DNA of 64,000 bases from Prauserella isguenensis (GTDB lineage Bacteria; Actinomycetota; Actinomycetes; Mycobacteriales; Pseudonocardiaceae), in NCBI RefSeq assembly GCF_014191605.1, contig NZ_JACHWU010000006.1, positions 1 to 64,000 on the forward strand. Direction: 5' to 3'. Positions 1 to 8,498 of the stretch are shown here, piece after piece. The notes under the pieces were generated by a model, which was not told the origin of the DNA, searched no databases, and saw only the letters and a list, made by a program, of their open reading frames with translations. The position numbers were made by a program, and so were the translations under genes. Position 1 is the stretch's first letter. Each line of letters opens with the position of its first letter.

Positions 1-232
1 CTGGACAACCGCGCCCGCGGAACCCCACGCGACCCATCCGCCGCACCCGATTCCGCTTCTACCTCCGAAGCCACGACAACAACTCCTGTTCGAACACGTC
101 TCGACAGGCCGGCGTCGGCGCCGGCCCGGTTCGCCCCTGCGCCGGAGGGCCCGGCCCGCGGTCTCGGCGTGCGGCGCGGGCATACTCGGCCACTCCTCGG
201 GCCCGGCGGGGTGCCACAACGCCCACCAACCC

Positions 233-279
233 GGTATACAGATCAGTAACCAGGCGGCGGCCAGGCTAGGTATACAGAT
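233..279. repeat. Twin GGTATACAGAT direct repeats upstream of TetR gene
   Basis: The 11-mer GGTATACAGAT occurs at 233-243 and again at 269-279, 36 bp apart, just before the TetR start at 302. Each copy contains the palindrome GTATAC and a TATACA hexamer that could serve as a -10 element. Autoregulator binding is inferred. The rest of 1-301 shows no gene I can support. Confidence 0.45.
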
Positions 280-301
280 TTCGTCAAGTCAAGGAGCGGG
301 T

Positions 302-871
302 GTGGACGAGCAGCGCGTCGATCTCGACCACCTCACCCCCGGCGCGCGCCGGATTCTCGAGGTCGCGTCGGGGTTGTTCTACGAACAGGGCATCCACCCG
401 GTCGGCGTCGACACCATCGCCGCCGAGTCGAAGGTCACAAAGCCGATCCTCTACAAGAACTTCGGCAACAAGGACGGTCTCGTCGCCGCCTACCTCCAAC
501 ATCGGCACGACACCTGGTGGCCCGTCCTCGAAGCCGCCATCGCCGCCGCGGAGACGCCACGGGCGCTGGTGTTCTTCGACGTCTACGCCGAGGACGCCAG
601 GACCATCACCCGAGGGTGCGCCTACCTCAACGCGGCCGCCGAGCTCGCCGAGGACCACCCCGCCTACCCGGTCATCCGGCGGCACAAGCACCTGGTGTGG
701 AAACGGCTGGCCGACCTCATCGCCGAAGACCTGCCGGACACCCCCGAACCCGGCCGACTCGCCGACCACCTGTTCCTGCTACTGGAAGGCGCGTTCGCCC
801 ACCACCGCATCTACGGTGCGGGCCTGCTCACCGAAGGCCGTGAGATCGCGGAGGGACTGCTCCGGCGCTGA
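302..871 (+). CDS. TetR/AcrR family transcriptional regulator
   Basis: A 189-aa one-component repressor. The N-terminal helix-turn-helix spans about residues 16-62 and includes VDTIAAESKVTKPILYKNF, the usual TetR recognition-helix pattern. The rest is a divergent helical ligand and dimer domain. The GTG start at 302 is preceded by AAGGAG at 290-295. It stands alone, facing away from the acyl-CoA dehydrogenase operon on the other strand, and has twin GGTATACAGAT repeats upstream. The ligand and targets cannot be read from sequence; autoregulation is the default expectation for the family. Confidence 0.9.
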   Translation: MDEQRVDLDHLTPGARRILEVASGLFYEQGIHPVGVDTIAAESKVTKPILYKNFGNKDGLVAAYLQHRHDTWWPVLEAAIAAAETPRALVFFDVYAEDARTITRGCAYLNAAAELAEDHPAYPVIRRHKHLVWKRLADLIAEDLPDTPEPGRLADHLFLLLEGAFAHHRIYGAGLLTEGREIAEGLLRR

Positions 872-1039
872 CCCGCCGCCCCGCGGTGTGACGTCCCGGT
901 CGCCTGCGCCCCGTGATGCGGCCTGCCGCGGGAAGCTGAGCGCCTCATGACCGGGACGGAGTCCGAGTGGCGGTCGACCACACCCACGTGGGTTCGCCCG
1001 GTGGCCGGTGACACGCAGGCGGTTGCGGCGACGGGGACG

Positions 1040-2242
1040 TCACCGGGCGGCGCGCTGCGCCGCCTTGACCAGACCACCCCCGATGATCAGCCGCTGGATC
1101 TCGCTCGTGCCCTCGTACAGGCGCAACAGCCGTACCTCGCGGTAGATCCGCTCGACCGGCACCTCACGCATGTACCCGGTGCCCCCGTGCACCTGGACGG
1201 CCAGATCGGCGACCCTGCCGACCATCTCCGTGCAGTGCAGCTTCGCCACCGACGGTGCGATCCGTCGGTCCTCGCCGGTGTGATACTTCCGCGCCGCCTC
1301 GCGCACGAGCGCCTCACCCGACATCACACCCGTCTGCATGTCCGCCAGCATGGCCTGGACCAACTGGAATCCGCCGATCGGCGCGCCGGCCTGCGTCGCA
1401 CCCGTCGCGTAGGCCACCGACTCGTCGAGTGCCCGCCGCGCGGCGCCGACCGCGAGCGCGGCGATGTGCACCCGGCCGCGGGCCAGCGACATCATCGCGG
1501 CCTTGTACCCGACCTCCTCGGACCCGCCGACGAGCGCGTCGGCCGGGACCCGCACGCCGTCGAACGTGACGTCGGCCGTCCAGGCACCCTCCTGCCCCAT
1601 CTTGCGGTCCCTCGGCCCCACCTGGACGCCGGGCGCGTCGGCGGGGACCAGGAACACCGCGATGCCGGGATCGTTGCCCTCGGCCTCACGTGTGCGCGCG
1701 AACGTGACGAACAGGTCCGCGATCGGGGCGTTCGTGATGAACCGTTTGCCGCCGGTGATCACCCAGTCGTCGCCGTCGGCCTCGGCCTTCGTGCGCAGCC
1801 CCGCGGGGCTCGATCCGGCACCCGGTTCGGTCAGCGCGAACGAGGCGACCACGTCTCCGGAGGCGATCCGCTCGAGCCACGCGGCCTTCTGCGTGTCGGT
1901 GCCGTAGTTGACCAGCACCTGGCCCGCGATGCCGTTGTTGGTGCCGAACAGCGACCGCAGCGCCAGCGAGGTGTAGCCCAGTTCCATGGCCAGTTCGACG
2001 TCCTGGGTCAGGTTCAGGCCCAGACCGCCCCACTCCTGCGGGATGGCGTAGCCGAACAGGCCCATGTCGGCGACCTGCGCGCGCAGGTCGTCCGGGATCG
2101 CGTCGGCCTCGGCGATCTCGTTCTCCCGCGGCACCACCCGGCTGCGTACGAAGTCACGCGTGGCGGCGAGGATCGCGGCGAAGTCCTCGTCGCCGACCTG
2201 TTCCGGGCCGGGTGTCGACATCGGGTCGGGCGTGGTGGTCAT
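1040..2242 (-). CDS. Acyl-CoA dehydrogenase
   Basis: A 400-aa FAD-dependent acyl-CoA dehydrogenase that would introduce an alpha-beta double bond into an acyl-CoA. Visible family signatures are FALTEPGAGSS (FAD and substrate region), the VQVHGGTGYMRE stretch and YEGTSEIQRLIIG near the C-terminus, which carries the usual catalytic Glu. I chose the ATG at 2242 because GGGAGG lies 8-13 nt upstream; a GTG at 2266 that overlaps the stop of the upstream CoA-transferase is the alternative. It is the second gene of a two-gene unit after a CaiB-type CoA-transferase, which suggests activation of an acid followed by its oxidation. The chain length or branching of the substrate is unknown. Confidence 0.9.
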   Translation of the reverse strand: MTTTPDPMSTPGPEQVGDEDFAAILAATRDFVRSRVVPRENEIAEADAIPDDLRAQVADMGLFGYAIPQEWGGLGLNLTQDVELAMELGYTSLALRSLFGTNNGIAGQVLVNYGTDTQKAAWLERIASGDVVASFALTEPGAGSSPAGLRTKAEADGDDWVITGGKRFITNAPIADLFVTFARTREAEGNDPGIAVFLVPADAPGVQVGPRDRKMGQEGAWTADVTFDGVRVPADALVGGSEEVGYKAAMMSLARGRVHIAALAVGAARRALDESVAYATGATQAGAPIGGFQLVQAMLADMQTGVMSGEALVREAARKYHTGEDRRIAPSVAKLHCTEMVGRVADLAVQVHGGTGYMREVPVERIYREVRLLRLYEGTSEIQRLIIGGGLVKAAQRAAR

Positions 2243-2262
2243 GGCGGTGGCCTCCCTGTCGG

Positions 2263-3471
2263 TCACTGGATCACTCCGTCGGCGCGCAGGTCGTCGAGCT
2301 CCCCGGCCTGCACGCCGAGAGCGGTGAGCGTCTCGTCGGTGTGCTCGCCGAGCGCGGGCACGTCGCCCATGACGAGGTCGACGTCACGAAAGGTCATCGG
2401 CGGCAACAGCGCCCGCACGGGGCCGTTCTCGGTGCGCACCTCCCGCCAACGGTCGCGTTCGGACAGTTGCGGATGGCCGATGAGCCCGGCCATGTCGTTG
2501 ACCTGCGCCGCCGCCACGCCGGCCTCGGCGAGCCGCGCCTCCAGGGTGGCCGTGTCGAACCGCGCGGTGCGCACGCCGACCTCCGCATCGCACGCGCCCC
2601 GATACTGCACCCGCAGCACGTTCGTCACGAACCGGGAATCGGCCGCGAGCGCGTCGTCGGCGAAGACCTCGCGGCACAGCGCCTGCCACCCGCGATCGTT
2701 CTGCACCCCGATCAGCACCCGGCCGTCGCTCGTCGGATAGGCGTCGTACGGGGCGATCGCCGCGTGGCTGAGCCCGAGCCGGGGCAACTGCCTGCCGGCG
2801 TACATCGCGACGTACATGGGATGGCCGAGCCATTCGGCCGTCGCGTCGAACATCGACACGTCCAGGCTCGCGCCCACGCCCGTGCGTTCCCGCCGCAGCA
2901 GTGCGCTGAGCACGGCCGTGAGGACGTACATGCCCGCCGCGATGTCGGAGGTGGGGATGCCGGTCTTGGTGGCCTGCTCGGGCGTTCCGGTGATCGAGAC
3001 CAGCCCGCTCTCGGCCTGCACCAGCATGTCGTAGGCCTTGCGGTCGGCGTGCGGGCCGCGGTCGCCGTAGCCGCTGAGGTCCACGGTCACCAGGCGCGGA
3101 TCGCGCCCCCGCAACGTGTCGGAGCCGAGTCCGAGCCGGGCGGCGGCACCGGGCGCCAGGTTCTGCACGAACACGTCCGCGGTGCCGATGAGGTCGGCCA
3201 GCAGCCGCCCGCCGCACCGGGACTTGACGTCGAGTGCGACGGACTTCTTCCCGCGGCCCAGCCACACGAAGTGCGAGGCGATCCCGTTCACCGTGTCGTC
3301 GTAGGCCCTCGCGAAATCGCCCTCGCCGACGCGCTCGACCTTGATCACCTCGGCGCCCAGGTCGGCCAGGTGGCGCGTGGCCAGCGGCGCCGCGACCGCC
3401 TGTTCCAGCGCGACCACGCGGACTCCCTCGAGCGGCAGGGCCGGAGGGACCTCGGCGGCGGTGTCGACCAT
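2263..3471 (-). CDS. CaiB/BaiF family (class III) CoA-transferase
   Basis: A 402-aa family III CoA-transferase, which moves CoA between a donor thioester and a carboxylic acid. It starts with the typical LEGVRVVALEQAVAAP and LADLGAEVIKVE block, has FVWLGRGKKSVALDVK for CoA binding, and keeps Asp in PTSDIAAGMY, the position of the catalytic aspartate. I set the start at the ATG at 3471 because it precedes the conserved N-terminus; a TTG at 3507 is also in frame. It lies divergent to a LysR gene and upstream of the acyl-CoA dehydrogenase, with only 20 bp between them. Likely LysR control is inferred from this layout and the palindrome at 3515-3531. Confidence 0.88.
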   Translation of the reverse strand: MVDTAAEVPPALPLEGVRVVALEQAVAAPLATRHLADLGAEVIKVERVGEGDFARAYDDTVNGIASHFVWLGRGKKSVALDVKSRCGGRLLADLIGTADVFVQNLAPGAAARLGLGSDTLRGRDPRLVTVDLSGYGDRGPHADRKAYDMLVQAESGLVSITGTPEQATKTGIPTSDIAAGMYVLTAVLSALLRRERTGVGASLDVSMFDATAEWLGHPMYVAMYAGRQLPRLGLSHAAIAPYDAYPTSDGRVLIGVQNDRGWQALCREVFADDALAADSRFVTNVLRVQYRGACDAEVGVRTARFDTATLEARLAEAGVAAAQVNDMAGLIGHPQLSERDRWREVRTENGPVRALLPPMTFRDVDLVMGDVPALGEHTDETLTALGVQAGELDDLRADGVIQ

Positions 3472-3514
3472 GCCCACGATCCTGCCAAGGCGATCGATAC
3501 CCGACAATGGCGTA

Positions 3515-3531
3515 ATCGGTATGGTACCGAT
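3515..3531. promoter_or_regulatory. 17-bp palindrome between divergent CaiB and LysR genes
   Basis: ATCGGTA-TGG-TACCGAT is a perfect 7-bp inverted repeat with a 3-bp spacer. It sits in the promoter region shared by the CoA-transferase (minus strand) and the LysR gene (plus strand), where a LysR-type regulator would normally bind. The assignment as the LysR site is inference. Confidence 0.5.
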
Positions 3532-3638
3532 GCGACCGCACGCATCAATCCGAGGCGAGTCGGTGCGCGCGTACGACCGTCCGCTGGGACGACCGAGGGC
3601 CCTGCCGCGACCGGCGGGCCGGAGCCAGGAGACGCCCG

Positions 3639-4547
3639 ATGGACCTCCACCACGTCAAGGCGTTCCTCGCCGTCGCCGAGGAACTGCACTTCGGCAGGGC
3701 CGCCGCACGACTGCACATCGCCCAGCCGCCGCTGAGCCGCACCATCCAGCAACTCGAACGCCACCTCGGCTCGCCGTTGTTCGACCGCACCACGCGGCGC
3801 GTCAGCCTGACCCCGCAGGGCGAGGCACTCGTACCCGCCGCCTACGACATCGTCCGCGCCTTCGACGCGGCCGAACGGGCGGTCGCACACGCGGGCGAAG
3901 GGGCGGTCGGCACGGTCTCGATCGGCTTCGCCGGCCCGTCGTCGCACCCGCTGATCAGCGCGCTCGCCCAGCGCGTCCGGCAGGACCAGCCGGGCATCGA
4001 GCTGGCGCTGAGCAGCACGACCTACGGCTCCGAGGCGATCGGCCAGCTCGCCGACGGCACGCTCGACATGGCGATCGTGCGCTGGGACGCCACGCCGCCC
4101 GGCATGTGCTCGCGAGTAGTCCGCGTCGATCACTTCGTCATCGTCGTACCCGAATCGCACCCGCTCGCCGGACGAGAATCGGTCGGTATGGAGGAGCTCG
4201 TCGACGAGTCGTGGGTGTTCCTCGAGGCCGCGAGCGGATCGTCGCTGCGTGACACCGCGATGCGCAAGGCCGAGCAGGCCGGGTTCACCCCGAGGGTCGT
4301 CCAGCAGGGCCCCGACACCTGGACCCTGATGGCACTCGTCGCCGCCGGAGTGGGACTCACGCTGACCGTGGACACCGCGTTCCGCAACGTGATCACCACC
4401 GGCCTGTCGGTCATCCCGCTCGAAGGCGGCAGGGAGGACGCGCTGGCCCGGCTGATCTGGCGTGCCGAGACCACGCCTGCCGTCGACCGGGTCCTCGACC
4501 TGTCCGAGATCGCACTGCCCACACCGGAGGGCTACGCCGGACCGTGA
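3639..4547 (+). CDS. LysR family transcriptional regulator
   Basis: A 302-aa LysR-type regulator. The winged helix-turn-helix is at the N-terminus (MDLHHVKAFLAVAEELHFG, then AQPPLSRTIQQLE), followed by the family linker LFDRTTRRVSLTPQGE and a two-lobed effector domain from about residue 90. The ATG at 3639 follows CAGGAGACGCCCG. It is transcribed away from the CaiB CoA-transferase / acyl-CoA dehydrogenase pair and converges on the CoA-transferase subunit gene, whose stop is 12 bp from its own. The likely target is the divergent pair, with an organic acid or acyl-CoA as co-inducer; both points are inferred. Confidence 0.92.
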   Translation: MDLHHVKAFLAVAEELHFGRAAARLHIAQPPLSRTIQQLERHLGSPLFDRTTRRVSLTPQGEALVPAAYDIVRAFDAAERAVAHAGEGAVGTVSIGFAGPSSHPLISALAQRVRQDQPGIELALSSTTYGSEAIGQLADGTLDMAIVRWDATPPGMCSRVVRVDHFVIVVPESHPLAGRESVGMEELVDESWVFLEAASGSSLRDTAMRKAEQAGFTPRVVQQGPDTWTLMALVAAGVGLTLTVDTAFRNVITTGLSVIPLEGGREDALARLIWRAETTPAVDRVLDLSEIALPTPEGYAGP

Positions 4548-4558
4548 CCGGCCCGCCG

Positions 4559-5437
4559 TCACCGCAGGTACAGCCGCACCGTGTCGATCTCCTCCCGCAG
4601 CAGCCGGACGTCCTCGGTACGGGGACGCGGCGTCTCGGCCACATCGGCCCGCACCCGCAGGTCCCAGCCCGCGTTGCCGGTCGCCTCGGCCACGGTGACT
4701 CCGGGATGGACCGCCGCCAGTTCCAGTTCGCCGTAGCGGTCCGGTCTGCGCAGGATGCCGAGCGGGGTGATCACCGTGGTGACACCGGCGCCCGCCGGCT
4801 GGTGGAAGCCCTCCTGCCGCCGCGCCCGGGCGGGACTCGGCGACGTGCAGAAGTCGACCTCCGCGGGCAGCGCGTGCGGGTCGTGGCGGCGCAGCACGAC
4901 GACGATCTCGCGAGCGGAGGCGATGATGTCGCTCGCCCCGCCCGATCCGGGCAGCCGCACCTCCGGGCGCCGCCAGTCGCCGATCACCGACGTGTTGATG
5001 TTGCCGATCCGGTCCACCTGGGCGGCGCCGAGGAATCCGACGTCGACGTGTCCGCCCTGCAGCACGTAGCCGAAGAGGGCGTCCATGCTCAGCATCGCCT
5101 CGGCGCCCGAGACGAGCACCGAGTCGGCGATTCCCTCGGCCATCGCCTCCGGGTGCGCGCCGACGACGCCGGACTCGTAGACGAGCTCCACATTCGGGTC
5201 GATGGTGCGCCTGGCCAGGTCCACCGCCAGGGTCGGCAGTCCCACCCCGGCGAAGACCCGCCTCCGCCCGGCCAGCTCACGCGCGGCCACGGTGGCGAGG
5301 AACTCCGCGCTGTGCGGCGGGACGTCGGACAGCGCCACGGTGGAGCGGCCCGTGGCCCGGTCCGTGGCGGTCCCGTCCGCGACGGACGGCGCCGCGGTGG
5401 GTGCCGCACCGTCCGGCGAGTGCGCGTCGGCCGTCAT
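4559..5437 (-). CDS. Class I CoA-transferase beta subunit (glutaconate/3-oxoacid type)
   Basis: A 292-aa homologue of glutaconate CoA-transferase subunit B. Typical motifs are RRVFAGVGLPTLAVDLARR, the YESGVVGAHP stretch and GGHVDVGFLGAAQVDRIGNIN, then a GSGGASDI loop. The first 40 residues are low-complexity Ala/Asp/Thr and look like a linker. ATG at 5437 overlaps the stop of the alpha subunit gene (ATGA), so the two are translationally coupled. It is the last gene of the TAXI/TRAP/CoA-transferase operon and probably activates the imported acid. IpdB of cholesterol catabolism is a distant relative, but the TRAP context does not support that role. Confidence 0.85.
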   Translation of the reverse strand: MTADAHSPDGAAPTAAPSVADGTATDRATGRSTVALSDVPPHSAEFLATVAARELAGRRRVFAGVGLPTLAVDLARRTIDPNVELVYESGVVGAHPEAMAEGIADSVLVSGAEAMLSMDALFGYVLQGGHVDVGFLGAAQVDRIGNINTSVIGDWRRPEVRLPGSGGASDIIASAREIVVVLRRHDPHALPAEVDFCTSPSPARARRQEGFHQPAGAGVTTVITPLGILRRPDRYGELELAAVHPGVTVAEATGNAGWDLRVRADVAETPRPRTEDVRLLREEIDTVRLYLR

Positions 5438-6372
5438 CCCTTCCTCCGTCCGTAGGAGACCGAACCGGACGGTGCCGGTGCGACACGGAGTCCGTCCCAG
5501 CGCGGTCGTCCGAGCTTGGCGAGATACGCGGCGTGGTCGGCGGTGCCGTGGATCCACTCGTCGATCCAGGCGAGCGCCGCCTCCCTGTCCCTGCTGATCG
5601 GCGTCCACTCCCGGTAGAAGGCGCTGTCGCGGTCGTAGCAGCCCTGCGCGTACGACGGGTGCGACCCGCCGGGCACCTCGACGACCACGTCGACCGCGTG
5701 CGCCGGGATCAGCGTGCGGTTCGGATCGGCGCGCACGACCTCGGGCTCGACGACCTCCTCGACCGTCACGATCACGGCCGACGCCGCGTAGGCGGCGGGC
5801 GCCTGCGCACCGGTGATACCCCACAGCTGCGTGTTGCCCTCGGGATCGGCGCGCTGGGCGTGCACGATGGTCAGGTCCGGGTTGAGGGGCGGCACGACGT
5901 ACACCTTGCCCTCGCCGTAGGGACTCTCGACGGCGCGGATCCGCGGGTTCAGCTCCGGCAGATCACTGCCCACGTAGGACAGCAACGGCTGGAACGGCAA
6001 CCGTTTCGCACCGGCCTCGTACCGGCAGTACATGCCGTAGTGCGAGTACTCCTCGGTCTCCAGCGGCGCCGGATCGTGGCGTTCGACCCTGCGCCGGATC
6101 TCGTGCAGCGACCCGGCCGAGCCGCTGGCGAAGAAGGAGGCCACGAGTCTGCTCACGCAGCCCGCGACGAGGAGCTGGTCGGTGAGGATGTCCGGCGTCA
6201 TGCGGCACACCGTCAGGTCGCGCCTGCGCTGCCGGATGATCTCGTGTCCCGCGGCGAACGGGATCAGGTGTCCGAAGCCTTCCAGCGCCACGGTCATCCC
6301 GTCCCGAACGTGCTCGGCGACGGCCTCGCGCAGCGTCGTCACCTTCGACCCCGTCACCTTCGACCCCGTCAC
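5434..6372 (-). CDS. Class I CoA-transferase alpha subunit
   Basis: A 312-aa homologue of glutaconate CoA-transferase subunit A, which pairs with the downstream beta subunit. It shows VRDGMTVALEGFGHLIPFA near the N-terminus, YVVPPLNPDLTIVHAQRAD and DPEGNTQLWG in the middle, and a VVVEVPGGSHP segment typical of the family. The GTG start at 6372 overlaps the stop of the TRAP permease (GTGA) and has GGAGG just upstream. The start falls in a 15-bp tandem repeat, so the protein begins with a doubled VTGSK-type pentapeptide; repeat number could vary between strains. The substrate acid is unknown. Confidence 0.86.
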   Translation of the reverse strand: MTGSKVTGSKVTTLREAVAEHVRDGMTVALEGFGHLIPFAAGHEIIRQRRRDLTVCRMTPDILTDQLLVAGCVSRLVASFFASGSAGSLHEIRRRVERHDPAPLETEEYSHYGMYCRYEAGAKRLPFQPLLSYVGSDLPELNPRIRAVESPYGEGKVYVVPPLNPDLTIVHAQRADPEGNTQLWGITGAQAPAAYAASAVIVTVEEVVEPEVVRADPNRTLIPAHAVDVVVEVPGGSHPSYAQGCYDRDSAFYREWTPISRDREAALAWIDEWIHGTADHAAYLAKLGRPRWDGLRVAPAPSGSVSYGRRKG

Positions 6373-8498
6373 GTGCGCACCTCCGGGTCGCCGTCCCGCC
6401 GGACATCGGGCGCGGACCCGGCCGGCTCGTACGGCTCCGGTTCGCCGGCTGCCTGCGCGGCCGGCACCCCGCCGTCCACCCGGGGCTCGCGTCCACGGAC
6501 CACCCGGATCCCTCCGAACAGTGCGACCACGGCCAGCAGGCCCGTCAACGACGACACGGTCTCCGGCAGCAGCAACGCCGCACCGGCGGCCAGGGCCACG
6601 ACCCGCGTCCATCCCGGCATCCTCACCTCGACCAGCGGTGCGTATCCCTCGAACGCGGCGCCCATCGCGAAGACGCCCACGATCGCCAGCCCGACGGCCT
6701 GAAGCACCGAGCCGACGTCGTCCTGGGCGACGAGTGCCGGGTTGAGCGCGAAACAGAACGGCACGACGTACTTCGCCGCGCCCAGACGCATCGCCGTGAC
6801 CGCCGTCGCCATCGGTGACGTGCGGGCTATCCCCGCCGCCGCGAACGCGGCCAGCGCGACCGGTGGCGTGATGTAGGAGGCCGCCGCCCAGTAGATGACG
6901 AACAGGTGTGCCGCCACCGGGTTCACCCCGAGTTCGACGAGCGCGGGTGCCATCACGATCGCGAGGAAGACGTACACCGCGGACACCGTCATTCCCATGC
7001 CCAGCACGAAACACGTGATCGCACCGGCGACGAGGATCAGCAGCACGTTGTCGCCGACGGCAGCGACGAGTTCGCGGGCCAACGACAGCGACGCGCCCGA
7101 CATCGAGAGCGCACCGACGATCAGTCCGACACCGGCGATGATTCCGACGATCTCGGCGATCGACCGTCCCGAGTCGACCACCACGGCGAGCAGGCCGCGA
7201 ACGCCGAGGCGGTTGCGCGGCCTCAGCAGTCCGATGGCGAGCAGTGCGGCGGCGGCGATGAACGGTGCCTGCGCTTCGTCGTTGCGCCACACCAGCAGGA
7301 AGATCAGCGCACCGAGCGCGAACAGGTACGGCCAGCCGGTCCGCAGCGTCGCCAGCGCCTTCGGCAGCACCGACCGCGGCTCACCACGCAGTCCGGCGCG
7401 GGCGGCGTAGGCGTCCACCTGGGTGAACACGCCCACGTAGTACAACAGGGCCGGCGCCGCGGCCGCCAGCGCCACCTCCGAGTACGGGATGCCGAGGAAC
7501 GACACCATCAGGAACGCTGCCGTACCCATGATCGGCGGGGTGATCGACCCGCCCGTGGCGGCGGTGGCCTCGATGCCCGCCGCGTACCTGCCGGGGTATC
7601 CCGCCCGCTTCATCGCCGGGATCGTCATCGGTCCGGTGGTGAGCACATTGGACACCGCCGACCCGCTCATCATGCCCATCGACGCCGAACTGGTGACCGC
7701 GACCTTGGCCGAACCGCCGCGGGCGTGGCCGAAAACGCTGCGCGCCAGGTCGATGAAGAACTCCGCTCCGCCCGTGCGCTGCAGCACGACACCGAACACC
7801 AGGAAGCCGATCAGAATCGCTCCCGCCGTCTGCAGCGGCAGCCCGAGGATCGAGTCCGGCCCGAGCGCGTGGACCGTCGCCGCGCGTTCGATCGGGAACG
7901 GCACGCCCTGCAGGAACCCGATCGGCATTCGCTCGGCGATCAGCGGGTACAGCGAGAACGCACCCGCGATGACCGTGACGACGAGTCCAGCCGTCCGGCG
8001 CAGCGCCTCGAGCACCAGCAGCCACAGGACGAACGATCCGACGACCGCGACCGGCGGGGCCGCGTAGTCCCAGCCCTCCAGCGAGATCCGCTCGGCGTGC
8101 ACGGCGAAGTACAGATTGGTCACGACACACACCGCGGCCAGCACCGCGTCGTACCAGGGCACCGAGAACCGGGAGCGCTCGTCGGACCTGCGTGCTCTGA
8201 CCAGGATGAACACCTGCGACAGGAAGCACGCCAGGACGACGTACAGGAACGCGTTCAGCAGCAGCGTGAACCCGCCCGGGTTCCAGAAGAAGATCTGGTT
8301 CAGCACCACCAGAACCCCGCCGACGGTCAACGTCACGGCGACCGCCGCCCAGAACCACTCGACGCCGGTGAGCCGGGCGGGCTCCGGCCCGTCGCCCGTC
8401 CGCACCGCACCGTCGCCCGCCGGGTCATGGTCGCGCCGCGGGTCGCCGCCCGCCGGGTCGTGCTCGCTCGGCGGGTCGTCCTCGGTCGCCTCACGCAT
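6369..8498 (-). CDS. Fused TRAP transporter permease (DctQM type, TAXI-linked)
   Basis: A 709-aa integral membrane protein that fuses the small (4-TM) and large (12-TM) TRAP permease subunits, as is usual for TAXI-TRAP systems. An acidic, Pro-rich cytoplasmic N-terminus of about 50 residues precedes the first membrane helix (VEWFWAAVAVTLTVGG). The DctM-like part holds SMGMMSGSAVSNVLTTGPMT and GGSITPPIMGTAAFLM, the conserved transport core. ATG at 8498 overlaps the stop of the receptor gene by 8 nt and follows GAGGAGG. It would import a carboxylic acid driven by a sodium or proton gradient, then hand it to the CoA-transferase encoded downstream; the latter is inferred. Confidence 0.92.
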   Translation of the reverse strand: MREATEDDPPSEHDPAGGDPRRDHDPAGDGAVRTGDGPEPARLTGVEWFWAAVAVTLTVGGVLVVLNQIFFWNPGGFTLLLNAFLYVVLACFLSQVFILVRARRSDERSRFSVPWYDAVLAAVCVVTNLYFAVHAERISLEGWDYAAPPVAVVGSFVLWLLVLEALRRTAGLVVTVIAGAFSLYPLIAERMPIGFLQGVPFPIERAATVHALGPDSILGLPLQTAGAILIGFLVFGVVLQRTGGAEFFIDLARSVFGHARGGSAKVAVTSSASMGMMSGSAVSNVLTTGPMTIPAMKRAGYPGRYAAGIEATAATGGSITPPIMGTAAFLMVSFLGIPYSEVALAAAAPALLYYVGVFTQVDAYAARAGLRGEPRSVLPKALATLRTGWPYLFALGALIFLLVWRNDEAQAPFIAAAALLAIGLLRPRNRLGVRGLLAVVVDSGRSIAEIVGIIAGVGLIVGALSMSGASLSLARELVAAVGDNVLLILVAGAITCFVLGMGMTVSAVYVFLAIVMAPALVELGVNPVAAHLFVIYWAAASYITPPVALAAFAAAGIARTSPMATAVTAMRLGAAKYVVPFCFALNPALVAQDDVGSVLQAVGLAIVGVFAMGAAFEGYAPLVEVRMPGWTRVVALAAGAALLLPETVSSLTGLLAVVALFGGIRVVRGREPRVDGGVPAAQAAGEPEPYEPAGSAPDVRRDGDPEVRT

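Noticed and set aside
4559-6372. Assignment of the CoA-transferase pair as IpdAB of cholesterol catabolism
   Set aside because: The subunits share the fold, but they are fused by overlap to a TAXI-TRAP importer and no other steroid-ring genes are present, so the name would be misleading.
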